Positions 32,093-39,442 of a stretch of 43,175 nt of DNA are shown here, piece by piece. Position numbers and translations under genes: made by a program. The notes below the pieces were generated by a model that made no database searches, was not told the DNA's origin, and saw only the letters and a program-made list of their open reading frames with translations. The DNA is taken from assembly GCA_910588135.1 (NCBI GenBank), contig CAJUOT010000019.1, forward strand, positions 1-43,175, given 5' to 3'. Numbering within the stretch: position 1 is the stretch's first letter; each line of letters opens with the position of its first letter. The DNA comes from an uncultured Oscillospiraceae bacterium (lineage in GTDB: Bacteria; Bacillota; Clostridia; Oscillospirales; Oscillospiraceae).

Positions 32093-32099
32093 CTATAAT
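32071..32099 (+). promoter_or_regulatory. Promoter of the sirtuin gene, embedded in the terminator
   Basis: TTGCGG (32071-32076) and a perfect TATAAT (32094-32099) have 17-nt spacing. The -35 lies in the terminator loop and the spacer in its right arm. Confidence 0.75.
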
Positions 32100-32120
32100 C
32101 AATGGAAAGGGGGGAAGGCA

Positions 32121-32843
32121 ATGACGGCGCAGGAACAATTGCGGCAGTGGATCAGGAGCAGTGACAACACTGTCTTTTTCGGCGGGGCGGGGGTGTCCAC
32201 CGAGAGCGGCATCCCGGACTTTCGCAGTGTGGACGGGCTGTACAATCAGAAATACGACCAGCCGCCCGAAACGATCTTAAGTCATACCTATTTTGAGCAG
32301 CATACGGAGGACTTTTACCGGTTCTACCGAGATAAAATGCTCTGCCTGGATGCACAGCCCAACGCAGCCCACCGCAAGCTGGCAGAGTTGGAGCGGAGAG
32401 GCAGACTCAAAGCGGTGGTTACTCAAAACATTGATGGTTTACACCAGAAAGCTGGCAGTCATATGGTTTACGAGCTTCATGGCTCCATCCATCGAAACTA
32501 CTGCACCCGGTGCCGGACATTTTATGGGGTGGATTTTATTGCCGAAGGCGCGGGCGTGCCCCACTGCCCGGTGTGCGGCGGATTGGTGAAGCCGGATGTA
32601 GTGCTTTACGAAGAGGGTCTGGATCAGGACACGGTGGAAGGTGCCGTGCGGGCCATCGCCAAAGCGGATATACTCATCATAGGCGGCACGTCCTTGGTGG
32701 TCTATCCAGCGGCCGGCCTCATTAACTATTACCGGGGTGACAAGCTGGTGCTTATTAACCGAGATCCTACCCCTTATGACGGACAGGCTGACCTGGTCAT
32801 CCATGATTCGATCGGAAAAGTCCTGGGAGGGATTGAACTGTGA
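32121..32843 (+). CDS. NAD-dependent protein deacylase, Sir2 family
   Basis: This sirtuin of 240 aa removes acyl groups from lysines using NAD+, releasing nicotinamide and O-acyl-ADP-ribose. The NAD-binding motif GAGVSTESGIPDFRS is at residues ~22-36; TQNIDGLHQKAG carries the Asn-Asp catalytic pair, and HGS (YELHGSIHRN) holds the general-base His. Four zinc cysteines form CTRC and CPVC pairs ~25 residues apart. ATG 32121 follows GGGGGGAAGG. It has its own promoter inside the preceding terminator and its 3' end overlaps the CPBP gene as GTGA. CobB-like desuccinylase activity cannot be excluded. Confidence 0.95.
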   Translation: MTAQEQLRQWIRSSDNTVFFGGAGVSTESGIPDFRSVDGLYNQKYDQPPETILSHTYFEQHTEDFYRFYRDKMLCLDAQPNAAHRKLAELERRGRLKAVVTQNIDGLHQKAGSHMVYELHGSIHRNYCTRCRTFYGVDFIAEGAGVPHCPVCGGLVKPDVVLYEEGLDQDTVEGAVRAIAKADILIIGGTSLVVYPAAGLINYYRGDKLVLINRDPTPYDGQADLVIHDSIGKVLGGIEL

Positions 32844-33733
32844 GAGAAAATTCGGAGAATCGGGCAGCTCAAGTGGTAATCGCCGTGGCGAAGTCGCTGT
32901 GCTACTTGGCGCTGTTTTTGGGTATGCAGGTTTTGGTCATGCTACCGGCTATCCTAGCCGCCGCGCTCCAGGCTGCAATTGATGGGCCCGTTGAAGAAGG
33001 AGCATTGTACACCTTACTAACCGCAGATGGGACGACCTACACGCTGATTTCCGGACTGGCTACCATTATAGTGGTGCTGGCGTTTTATCTGATCCGCCGG
33101 AGGAGGCTCAGCGAGGCGCTCTGGCTGCGGCGGGTGGACGCGCCAGTCTTATGGACAGGTGCCGCCCTGTCGCCGGGACTGTATTTAATAGTGACGTTGG
33201 TGCTGGCAGCTCTGCCCGACGCATGGACACAGAGCTACAACGACGCGGCTTCTGGCATCGACACAGGCAGTTTTATTGGGGTGCTGTCCGTGGCCTTGGT
33301 GGCTCCGGTGGTGGAAGAGCTGATTTTCCGGGGGCTTATCATGACGCGGCTCAGCCGCGTCATGCCCGGTTGGCTGGCTGTTGTGCTGGCCGCGGCCGTA
33401 TTCGGTGCGTGTCACGGCCACCCTGTGTGGGCTGGCTACGCATTTGTGCTGGGGACGCTCTATGGTTTTGTGGCGCTGAGGGCCGGATCTATCCTGCCGT
33501 CTATCCTGGGCCACCTGGTGTTCAATGCCATCGGCCAGGTTTTCACATTTTTGCCGGAGAGCGAGGATGGGATGGAAATTCTCATCGCGCTGGGCATACT
33601 CCTGGTGGTGGGGATTGCGGCCCCTATTGTGAACAGAAAGGGAATTGCCTCTCTGGTTAAACCCATTCCTGGGCAGGAGAGAGAACTGTCTGGATCTTCA
33701 AAGGATTACGGCGGTGACCCTTGGGATGAATGA
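32840..33733 (+). CDS. CPBP-family intramembrane metalloprotease
   Basis: This 297-aa membrane protein of the CPBP (CAAX protease / bacteriocin-processing) family has about eight hydrophobic segments. The catalytic motifs are EELIFRGLIMTRL (EExxxR, metal-binding Glu pair), FGACHGHPVWAGY (His) and GSILPSILGHLVFNAIGQ (HxxxN). The C-terminal ~30 residues are hydrophilic. The start is GTG 32840 overlapping the sirtuin stop (GTGA), with GGGAGGG 9 nt upstream. Family members act in self-immunity to bacteriocins or in protein processing; no bacteriocin gene adjoins, so the substrate is unknown. Confidence 0.88.
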   Translation: MRENSENRAAQVVIAVAKSLCYLALFLGMQVLVMLPAILAAALQAAIDGPVEEGALYTLLTADGTTYTLISGLATIIVVLAFYLIRRRRLSEALWLRRVDAPVLWTGAALSPGLYLIVTLVLAALPDAWTQSYNDAASGIDTGSFIGVLSVALVAPVVEELIFRGLIMTRLSRVMPGWLAVVLAAAVFGACHGHPVWAGYAFVLGTLYGFVALRAGSILPSILGHLVFNAIGQVFTFLPESEDGMEILIALGILLVVGIAAPIVNRKGIASLVKPIPGQERELSGSSKDYGGDPWDE

Positions 33734-33740
33734 AGTGGAA

Positions 33741-33771
33741 GCACCCGCAGAAGATCTGCGGGTGCTCTTTT
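33741..33771 (+). terminator. Intrinsic terminator after the CPBP gene
   Basis: An 11-bp perfect stem (33741-33751 with 33755-33765) is followed by TCTTTT. Confidence 0.9.
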
Positions 33772-33798
33772 ACGCTGGGGAGTAAAAGTAGAAACTGC

Positions 33799-33845
33799 TT
33801 TGTCAAGCATTTTTTATTGATAATCAATAAAAAATGCTTGACAAA
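33799..33845. repeat. 47-bp perfect palindrome, likely operator of the YoaS/YozG-like pair
   Basis: Arms of 23 nt (33799-33821 and 33823-33845) are perfect inverted copies around one central A at 33822. The right arm contains the TTGACA -35 of the promoter at 33838-33866. The centre is very AT-rich. It is far longer than a typical single operator. Confidence 0.85.
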
Positions 33846-33866
33846 CGATATATACAGTGATATGCT
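33838..33866 (+). promoter_or_regulatory. SigA-type promoter of the DUF2975/HTH pair
   Basis: A perfect TTGACA (33838-33843) and TATGCT (33861-33866) have 17-nt spacing. The -35 is within the right arm of the 47-bp palindrome. Confidence 0.82.
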
Positions 33867-33887
33867 CATGGACAGGAGGTGGTTAAA

Positions 33888-34442
33888 ATGGAACAGACTT
33901 CCGTGCAGAAGCTGGCCCAGGTGCTGCGGGTTATGGTGATCACAGCATTTGCCTGTAATCTCGCCGCCCTGCCTGCCGCGCCATCAATGGTATATTGGTA
34001 CGCCAATCAGTGGGAACTGAACTATCGACTGGGGATCGGGAACAGCATCCTAAACCTTTGGCTGCATGGGGTTTCCCGCGTATGGAAGAACAGTTCCTAC
34101 ACATTTATGCTGGCCCTTTTTCTGGTGGCCTGTGGTATCTGTACTGCTTTGATTCTATGGCAGGGCAAGCGTGTGCTGGATACCATTTTGAATGGGAAGC
34201 CCTTTTCCCTGGACAACGCCGCCAATCTGCGGCGCGCTGCGGTATGCTGCTTCCTCATTTCAGGAATGGCGCTGATCCGGTTGGCCTGGGGCTTGGCCAG
34301 TTATAGGGACATCGGTCCTTTGCTCAGCTATAACGCCCTGTTCGTTCCCATTTTTCTCATGGCGGGGCTGCTATGTATGGTCATGTCCGCCCTGTTTCGG
34401 CAGGCCGCCGAGTTGAAAGCGGAAAACGACCTGACCATCTGA
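33888..34442 (+). CDS. DUF2975-family membrane protein (YoaS-like)
   Basis: This 184-aa integral membrane protein has four hydrophobic segments: VLRVMVITAFACNLAALPAA near the N-terminus, SYTFMLALFLVACGICTALI, AVCCFLISGMALIRLAWGLA and LFVPIFLMAGLLCMVMSALF. The pattern LNGKPFSLDNAANLRRAAVC between segments two and three matches DUF2975 proteins, which are regularly followed by a small Cro/CI regulator, as in B. subtilis yoaS-yozG. The ATG at 33888 follows AGGAGGTGGTTAAA. The function of this family is unknown; a sensor or transporter whose expression is set by the linked regulator is the usual guess. Confidence 0.82.
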   Translation: MEQTSVQKLAQVLRVMVITAFACNLAALPAAPSMVYWYANQWELNYRLGIGNSILNLWLHGVSRVWKNSSYTFMLALFLVACGICTALILWQGKRVLDTILNGKPFSLDNAANLRRAAVCCFLISGMALIRLAWGLASYRDIGPLLSYNALFVPIFLMAGLLCMVMSALFRQAAELKAENDLTI

Positions 34443-34453
34443 GGAGGGGGCGT

Positions 34454-34669
34454 ATGGCAATTGTGGTGAACCTGGACGTGATGATGGCAAAGCGGAAAAT
34501 GTCCCTGGGGGAACTGTCCCAGCGGGTGGGTGTGACCATGGCAAACCTGTCCATTTTGAAAAATAACAAGGCTAAGGCGGTGCGTTTTTCCACTCTGGCG
34601 GCCATCTGTGAGGCGCTGGACTGCCAGCCGGGGGATATTTTGGAATATGTCTCCAGCGAGGAGGACTGA
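34454..34669 (+). CDS. Cro/CI helix-turn-helix regulator, YozG-like
   Basis: This 71-aa single-domain DNA-binding protein reads NLDVMMAKRKMSLGELSQRV as helices 1-2 and TMANLSILKNNKAKAVRFST as the recognition region. LAAICEALDCQPGDILEY is the closing helix pair, a pattern shared by YozG-type regulators. It follows the DUF2975 gene by 11 nt with a GAGGAGGGGG Shine-Dalgarno, so the two are coexpressed. It is the natural candidate to bind the 47-bp palindrome that overlaps their promoter. Confidence 0.88.
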   Translation: MAIVVNLDVMMAKRKMSLGELSQRVGVTMANLSILKNNKAKAVRFSTLAAICEALDCQPGDILEYVSSEED

Positions 34670-34693
34670 CAACCATATAAAGAAAAACCGCAT

Positions 34694-34722
34694 GACCGCC
34701 CCGGCCATGGGGCGGTCTTTTT
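34694..34722 (+). terminator. Intrinsic terminator after the YozG-like gene
   Basis: A 9-bp stem (34694-34702 with 34709-34717) is followed by TTTTT. It is only 30 nt before the next gene, for which I see no promoter. Confidence 0.88.
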
Positions 34723-34751
34723 ACTGCCTTTTCAGAGAAGGGGATCAGAAC

Positions 34752-35219
34752 ATGAAGCGCTTTTTAATATTACTATTTCTAATACTTGTGGTTCTGCTGC
34801 CTTTGAACAGTTTTGCAGGTGGAGGGAACCAGGAAGGGTGGGAGCTGCGGAAGATTGGCAGGCAGCTTGGCGTGGACTTGTCTAAAGGAACACTGACCCG
34901 CTTTGAGGACAGCCACGGCGGCTTTCATGGCGACGGCTTGACCGAGGCGGAAATCGCAGTAGACAGTCTGGATGTGAAACTACAGGGTGTTCCAGGCTGG
35001 CATCCCCTGCCCTTGACAGAGCAGGTGGCCAAGGCTGTAGAGCTGTGTGGGGTGAAGGAGACACCGGAGGAGGGCTTTTACTACCTCTGTGACCGGCACA
35101 GAGAAAGCCGGGACCCCTATGACGATGCCCAACTCCACGAGCGTTACTCCTGGAATTTTACTGTGGCAGTATACGACAGCGAAAATGGGCGGCTTTATTA
35201 CTATGAACTCGACACCTAG
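34752..35219 (+). CDS. Exported protein of unknown function
   Basis: This 155-aa protein has a clear signal peptide: MKRF, a hydrophobic core LILLFLILVVLLPL and a cleavage region NSFAGG. The mature part is hydrophilic and acidic (LSKGTLTRFEDSHGGFHGDG, EGFYYLCDRHRESRDPYDDA, then RYSWNFTVAVYDSENGRLYY at the end). The late aromatic strand pattern is like that of small periplasmic or wall beta-domain proteins. The two mature-region cysteines could form a disulfide. No family is recognised. The start follows AGAAGGGGATC. It lies 11 nt before a lipoprotein gene and probably forms a pair with it. The terminator just upstream implies a weak or undetected promoter. Confidence 0.75.
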   Translation: MKRFLILLFLILVVLLPLNSFAGGGNQEGWELRKIGRQLGVDLSKGTLTRFEDSHGGFHGDGLTEAEIAVDSLDVKLQGVPGWHPLPLTEQVAKAVELCGVKETPEEGFYYLCDRHRESRDPYDDAQLHERYSWNFTVAVYDSENGRLYYYELDT

Positions 35220-35230
35220 GAGGGAAGACT

Positions 35231-35635
35231 GTGAAAAAGGTGATGTGTGCGTGTCTATTGGCAGCGTGGCTGGGGATACTGGCTGGTTGCGGATGTGAGA
35301 ACGGGGCGGAAGCAGATCTGGTGTTCGTCAATCACTCGGACGCGGTGATCGTGGAGGTAGTGGTGGAATTCCGGGACCGAAACGGGGGGAGCCGGAACGC
35401 CGATAGCAGTCCTTTGCGGAAGGGCGACTCCTTCGGCTTTGAGACGGGAGAGTATCCGGTGACGATAGCGGTGTATGACGCACCTTTTGAGAAGTCTGGA
35501 CAGGAGGCGATGGCCTTGCTGACCATAGATAAAGCTCCAGGATCAGGAGGACGGTGGTTCGTCTATGCCTGCGGCGGGGATACAGGACTGGAGCTTCGCG
35601 CAGATCTGGTCCGTGGACCTGGCTGGCCGCCGTGA
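35231..35635 (+). CDS. Small lipoprotein of unknown function
   Basis: This 134-aa protein begins KKVMCACLLAAWLGILAGCG; the lipobox LAGC marks it for lipidation at Cys20 on the cell surface. The mature region is a short beta-rich domain (ADLVFVNHSDAVIVEVVVEF, SFGFETGEYPVTIAVYDAPF, GRWFVYACGGDTGLELRADL), compatible with an immunoglobulin-like or carboxypeptidase-regulatory-like sandwich. The start is GTG 35231 after GGAGGGAAGACT. It is linked to the exported protein upstream, and both are small surface proteins. No family is recognised. Confidence 0.75.
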   Translation: MKKVMCACLLAAWLGILAGCGCENGAEADLVFVNHSDAVIVEVVVEFRDRNGGSRNADSSPLRKGDSFGFETGEYPVTIAVYDAPFEKSGQEAMALLTIDKAPGSGGRWFVYACGGDTGLELRADLVRGPGWPP

Positions 35636-35638
35636 GCC

Positions 35639-35667
35639 TTGATTTTTCTGCAGATTAGAGGTATAAT
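35639..35667 (+). promoter_or_regulatory. SigA-type promoter of uridine phosphorylase
   Basis: TTGATT (35639-35644) and a perfect TATAAT (35662-35667) have 17-nt spacing, 30 nt before the ATG. Confidence 0.82.
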
Positions 35668-35697
35668 AAAATTATATCAAGGGAAAGAGGTGCAGCC

Positions 35698-36471
35698 ATG
35701 ATTAGAAGCGAACGTCAATTCCATATCAACTGCAAACAGGGCGATGTGGGGCGGTACTGTTTGCTCCCCGGCGATCCTGGACGGTGCGAAAAGATAGCTC
35801 AATATTTTGATAACCCAACCCATGTGATGACAAACCGAGAGTACGTTACCTATACCGGAACACTGTTGGGGGAAAAGGTGAGCGTTACCTCTACTGGCAT
35901 TGGGGGGCCGTCCGCCTCCATCGCTATGGAAGAGCTGGCAAATATCGGGGCGGACACCTTTGTACGGATAGGAACCTGCGGCGGCATCAAGCTGGAGGTG
36001 ACCAGCGGCGACATCGTGGTGGCCACCGGGGCGGTGCGCATGGAAGGTACCAGCCGGGAGTATGCCCCCATTGAGTTCCCCGCTGTGGCGGATTTTGAGG
36101 TGCTCAATGCCTTGGTGGACGCAGCCAAAGCCTCTGGCCGCCGCTGGCACGCCGGGGTAGTGCAGTGCAAGGACTCTTTCTATGGCCAGCACGCTCCGGA
36201 GCGGATGCCGATATCCTACGAACTCCAGAACAAATGGGAGGCGTGGAAACGCCTTGGCGTGTTGGCTTCCGAGATGGAGAGCGCGGCTTTGTTCACTGTG
36301 GCGGCCCATCGGGGTGTTCGGTGTGGGTCGGCATTTCATGTTATTTGGAATCAGGAGCGCAATGCCGTCGGGTTGGACCAGACTCGGGACGAGGACACCG
36401 ATTCCGCCGTCCGGGTGGGCGTGGAAGCAGTAAAGCTGCTCATCCAAAGAGATCGGGCGTTGGGCCGATAA
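35698..36471 (+). CDS. udp: Uridine phosphorylase
   Basis: The enzyme cleaves uridine with phosphate to uracil and ribose-1-phosphate. It has 257 aa and belongs to the NP-I nucleoside phosphorylase family: LLPGDPGRCEKIA (phosphate-binding), TSTGIGGPSASIAMEEL, FVRIGTCGG (family signature) and ASEMESAALFTVAA, which binds ribose. The QCKDSFYGQHAPERMP region is typical of Udp rather than DeoD. The ATG follows AAAGAGGTGCAGCC. It complements the nucleoside importer and deoC 20 kb away. Its last 32 nt overlap a small convergent gene. Confidence 0.93.
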   Translation: MIRSERQFHINCKQGDVGRYCLLPGDPGRCEKIAQYFDNPTHVMTNREYVTYTGTLLGEKVSVTSTGIGGPSASIAMEELANIGADTFVRIGTCGGIKLEVTSGDIVVATGAVRMEGTSREYAPIEFPAVADFEVLNALVDAAKASGRRWHAGVVQCKDSFYGQHAPERMPISYELQNKWEAWKRLGVLASEMESAALFTVAAHRGVRCGSAFHVIWNQERNAVGLDQTRDEDTDSAVRVGVEAVKLLIQRDRALGR

Positions 36472-36718
36472 GGGCGTCATAAAATTCCGCCCTGGCTTCG
36501 GCTTGGGCGGGAGTGCGTTGTGCTCCAGGCTGGATGTCTTCGCTGACGGTGTTCAGCGCCATCAGGGCCAGGTTGCTGCGCATCAGGTCGAACAGGGAGG
36601 CCAGAATGGCCAGCTCATCTGCTGTCTTTCCCTGGCCGATCCAGACGGACAGGGCTGCGGCTGCGGCCACCAGGTCGGCGCCCTGAGCCTGGGAATGGTT
36701 GAAATTACGGCACGGCAC
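36440..36718 (-). CDS. Small conserved-looking hypothetical protein (DUF6774-like?)
   Basis: This 92-aa protein with a helical pattern reads QGADLVAAAAALSVWIGQGK, then TADELAILASLFDLMRSNLA, LMALNTVSED. This resembles short clostridial proteins of the DUF6774 kind, but I am not sure. The start is read as GTG 36718, placed 9 nt after AAAGGGGGG. It runs antisense into the 3' end of udp by 32 nt. The last residues (EFYDALIGPTPDLFG) are not helical. No partner gene is coupled to it, and no promoter is convincing. Confidence 0.6.
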   Translation of the reverse strand: MPCRNFNHSQAQGADLVAAAAALSVWIGQGKTADELAILASLFDLMRSNLALMALNTVSEDIQPGAQRTPAQAEARAEFYDALIGPTPDLFG

Positions 36719-36771
36719 ACCGAAGCCCCCCTTTAACTCAGTGTATGCGGGAACAAGAAAAATGAGCAGTC

Positions 36772-36806
36772 AAAACCGCCGGGGAAGAAAGATTCCCGGC
36801 GGTTTT
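36772..36806 (-). terminator. Intrinsic terminator of the GNAT gene
   Basis: A 12-bp perfect stem (36772-36783 with 36795-36806) gives GGCGGTTTT on the minus strand, six bases after the GNAT stop. Confidence 0.85.
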
Positions 36807-36812
36807 CCAATT

Positions 36813-37373
36813 TTACAGCTTTTTTACATACCGCAGATCATGGCAGGGTGGACTGTCAGGGAATGGTATGTCGGCACTGGTGCCGTCCCAGGAGAAACCG
36901 TGGGAGGAATAAAACCTTCTGGCTCCCTCGTTCTCCTGAAGGACAAAGACAAAGGCGTTTTGAAAGCCCTCGGCCTTCATCCGGCGGCAGGCCTCCTCAA
37001 ACAGCATCCCGCCGTATCCCCGGCCCCGCTCTTGGGGGTGGGTGTAGAAGGAGGCGATCTCGCCCCAGCCGGCGTAGGCAGCGTTGTCAAAAACGCAGAT
37101 ATCGCCGGGATTATAGTTGGTGGTCCGGGCCTTGCAGTAATTCAAGCAGGATACCGGCGTGTTCCCTCGGTATAAGAGCAGCCCACGCACACCGTTCTGG
37201 GTTTCGTAATTCCTGCGGAACACCTCAATCCAGCGGTCATCGGTGATTTCGCGGGCCATGTAGTCGGCGGGTACCGCATCCATATAGGTGTCCCGCCAGC
37301 CCAGGGCGTGGATAAGGGACATGGCTTTGAAATGCGCTTCAGTGCAGGCGTTCACCAATCGCAGTTCGTCCAT
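36813..37373 (-). CDS. GNAT-family N-acetyltransferase
   Basis: This 186-aa acetyl-CoA-dependent acetyltransferase carries the motif A acetyl-CoA site IASFYTHPQERGRGYGGMLFEEA (R-G-x-G-Y-G-G), with QNAFVFVLQENEGARRFYSSHGF as motif B. The N-terminal LRLVNACTEAHFKAMSLIHA is the usual first strand and helix. The start follows TGGGAGGTTTTT. The substrate is unknown; the overall pattern is like ribosomal or small-molecule acetyltransferases such as YncA/PhnO. It follows the structured intergenic segment on the same strand and may share its transcript. Confidence 0.9.
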   Translation of the reverse strand: MDELRLVNACTEAHFKAMSLIHALGWRDTYMDAVPADYMAREITDDRWIEVFRRNYETQNGVRGLLLYRGNTPVSCLNYCKARTTNYNPGDICVFDNAAYAGWGEIASFYTHPQERGRGYGGMLFEEACRRMKAEGFQNAFVFVLQENEGARRFYSSHGFSWDGTSADIPFPDSPPCHDLRYVKKL

Positions 37374-37391
37374 AAAAACCTCCCAAAAATC

Positions 37392-37649
37392 AAAAACCCC
37401 CGCGCTGGACGGCTTTTTAAATCGACGGCAGTTCCCCTTGCCCGCCCTCGCTTTCGGTCAACGCTGTGGTAGTACGGTGTTAATCCGGGCTAAAGCCCTG
37501 TAACAGTACGGTTGTACGCGGTTTGGGCATAACAGTAACGCGGAGGGATCGAACCCCCTCGCGCCAGCCCCTTGGCGCCACCAATGATCCGGCTCATTCT
37601 CAGCCGGGGGAGATGCGTTCGCCCCGAAAGCTACCGACCTGCCGACGTA
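37392..37649 (-). ncRNA. Candidate structured RNA with a tRNA-like T arm, next to DIP1984
   Basis: No ORF fits this 276-nt gap, but the minus strand folds heavily. It has a T-arm-like hairpin with GGTTCGAT loop (37539-37563, 8 bp with one bulge), a 6-bp hairpin with 6-nt loop beside it (37561-37578, sharing three bases with the T arm), a 6-bp stem with 7-nt loop (37589-37607), TTCG/CGAA (37618-37628) and a long three-helix hairpin (37472-37509). The minus strand contains GGTTCGATCCC, the T-arm consensus, but no full cloverleaf or acceptor stem can be closed. The region ends near a weak terminator-like stem (37392-37418). It could be a tRNA-like regulatory RNA, a decayed tRNA or an mRNA leader for the GNAT gene. 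Confidence 0.45.
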
Positions 37650-38102
37650 TCAGATCAACTCTGTGGCCCAATTGGCAGCCTGGATGGTATTGTCCAGCTG
37701 ACGCAGCTCCCGGGCCATAGAGTCCACCTGCTTTTGAAGCGCTTTTACATCTACAGTACTCAAAAGCTTGATTTCTGTGCGGGTGGCTCTCCGCCCCACC
37801 TGACTGGCGTTATAGGCCAGATCTCGATAGGCGCTGAGCTTCATCTTCAACACATCCCGCCGAGCCAGCAGGGAGGTAAGGCTTTCGCCATTTGTCATGG
37901 TTTGGCAGTTGGTCATATTAATTTGGGTGATGAGTGCTTCCAGATTTTTAACACTGCTGTTCAATTCGGACAGCAGGTCATTAGGGTTCTCGGCAGGAGA
38001 GTCCCCCTCCTGAACGATAGCGTTATTGGCTAACCGCTGCTGGAGCTGCTGAATCCGGCGGTTCAAATCCGCCCGTTCTTGTAGTGCCTCTGCTAATTTC
38101 AT
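37650..38102 (-). CDS. DIP1984-family protein
   Basis: This 150-aa helical protein starts MKLAEALQERADLNRRIQQL, the hallmark of the DIP1984 family. It continues with coiled-coil-forming helices (DLLSELNSSVKNLEALITQI, VDVKALQKQVDSMARELRQL) around LTSLLARRDVLKMKLSAYRD and the motif GRRATRTEIKLLSTVDVKAL. The family function is unknown. The ATG at 38102 follows AAAGGAGAAG. It lies 16 nt after the dehydratase gene, so it is probably the last cistron of that operon, and the structured segment 37392-37649 follows it immediately. The C-terminus DNTIQAANWATELI is normal for the family. Confidence 0.88.
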   Translation of the reverse strand: MKLAEALQERADLNRRIQQLQQRLANNAIVQEGDSPAENPNDLLSELNSSVKNLEALITQINMTNCQTMTNGESLTSLLARRDVLKMKLSAYRDLAYNASQVGRRATRTEIKLLSTVDVKALQKQVDSMARELRQLDNTIQAANWATELI

Positions 38103-38118
38103 GACAGGTACTTCTCCT

Positions 38119-39420
38119 TTACATGCTAATATAAATAGGTTCTTTTTTCTCTTTCTCTTGCTTGGCAAGGGCCTTTGCGTTGGCCAGCATGAGCTTGATG
38201 CGGTTTTCCTGGTTGATTTTGGTGGCCCCGGGGTCGTAGTCGATGGCCACGATGTTGGAATAGGGATAGTCGTCCTTCAGCTTGCGGATCATGCCTTTGC
38301 CTACGATGTGGTTGGGCAGACAGCCGAAGGGCTGGGTACACACGATATTGGGTACGCCAGAATGAATCAGTTCCAGCATCTCGCCGGTGAGCAGCCAGCC
38401 CTCACCCATCTTGTTGCCGTCGCCCAGGTAGCCCTGAACCAACTTGTGCATCTCGTCAAAAGTACCAGGGGCGCGGAAACGGCTCTTTTTCAGCGCGTCG
38501 ATCATGTCTCGCTGGCAGGACTCGATGTAGCCCTTGAATATTTGGCAAAATTTCTTTTTGGCCCACAGCCCTCCGTAGATGTTCACATCCACCTCGCGGT
38601 TGAAGATTTTGAAGATCATGAAGTCGGTGAGGCCGGGGACCACCGGTTCTGCCCCCTCGGACAGGAGGAAGTCCTCTAAATTGTTGTTGCCCAGGGGGGA
38701 GAACTTCACGTAAATCTCCCCCACCACGCCAACCCGCACTTTCTCCTCGCCGGACACGGGGATGGTCTCAAAATCGGCCAGAATGGCGTCGAAATTAGCC
38801 CGCATCTGCCTGCGGCTCATGCCCTTCCCGGCCTGGAAGCCGTCGATGAGTTTTTTCTGCCAGCGGTCCAGCGTGTTGTCCGTGTCGCCGGGGGTGAGCT
38901 CGTAGGGGCGCACCTGATTGGCGGCGTTGACCAGTAGGTCGCCGTACATCATGGCATAGATCATCTTGCGGATGAGGGGGAGGGTGAGGGAGAAGCCGGG
39001 GTTTTTCTCCAGTCCGGACAGATTCACCGAGATCACGGGCACAAATTCCAGCCCCGCCTTTTCCAGGGCCTTTCTCAGCAGGTGGATGTAGTTGGACGCC
39101 CGACAGCCGCCCCCGGTCTGGGTGATAAACAGGGCCACCTTGTGGGGGTCGTAGCCGCCGTGCTTGATGGCGTCGATGAGTTGGCCGATGACCAGCAGGG
39201 CGGGGTAGCAGGTGTCGTTGTGGACGTACTTGAGGCCCTCGTCCACGATGCCCCGGTGGTTGGTGGTGAGCATATCCACCTTGTAGCCCTCCAGGATGAG
39301 CAGCTGCTGGAACATCCCGAAGTGGACGGGGAGCATCTGGGGCATGAGGATGGTGTATTCCGCCTTCATTTCCTTGGTGAACAGGAGGCGCCCGTCCTTA
39401 TCGTATTCCAATTTAGCCAT
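38119..39420 (-). CDS. 2-hydroxyacyl-CoA dehydratase-like protein (HGD-D family)
   Basis: This 433-aa protein corresponds to the C-terminal, dehydratase-like half of the large fused activase/dehydratase proteins common in Clostridia. Conserved cysteines likely to bind a [4Fe-4S] cluster occur in VHNDTCYPALLVIGQL, TQTGGGCRASNYIHLLRKAL and NIVCTQPFGCLPNHIVGKGM. Homologues remove water from 2-hydroxyacyl-CoA using a radical started by the ATP-dependent activase; whether this DUF2229-type branch uses such a substrate is not known. It is separate from its activase, with a GNAT gene between them. The start at 39420 follows GCGAAAGGAG. Confidence 0.88.
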   Translation of the reverse strand: MAKLEYDKDGRLLFTKEMKAEYTILMPQMLPVHFGMFQQLLILEGYKVDMLTTNHRGIVDEGLKYVHNDTCYPALLVIGQLIDAIKHGGYDPHKVALFITQTGGGCRASNYIHLLRKALEKAGLEFVPVISVNLSGLEKNPGFSLTLPLIRKMIYAMMYGDLLVNAANQVRPYELTPGDTDNTLDRWQKKLIDGFQAGKGMSRRQMRANFDAILADFETIPVSGEEKVRVGVVGEIYVKFSPLGNNNLEDFLLSEGAEPVVPGLTDFMIFKIFNREVDVNIYGGLWAKKKFCQIFKGYIESCQRDMIDALKKSRFRAPGTFDEMHKLVQGYLGDGNKMGEGWLLTGEMLELIHSGVPNIVCTQPFGCLPNHIVGKGMIRKLKDDYPYSNIVAIDYDPGATKINQENRIKLMLANAKALAKQEKEKKEPIYISM

Positions 39421-39442
39421 GAAAAAACTCCTTTCGCAGGGA

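Noticed and set aside
37539..37649. Functional tRNA (including tRNA-Sec) on the minus strand
   Set aside because: Only the T arm fits; no 7- or 8-bp acceptor stem, D arm or CCA end can be paired, so it is listed as tRNA-like only.
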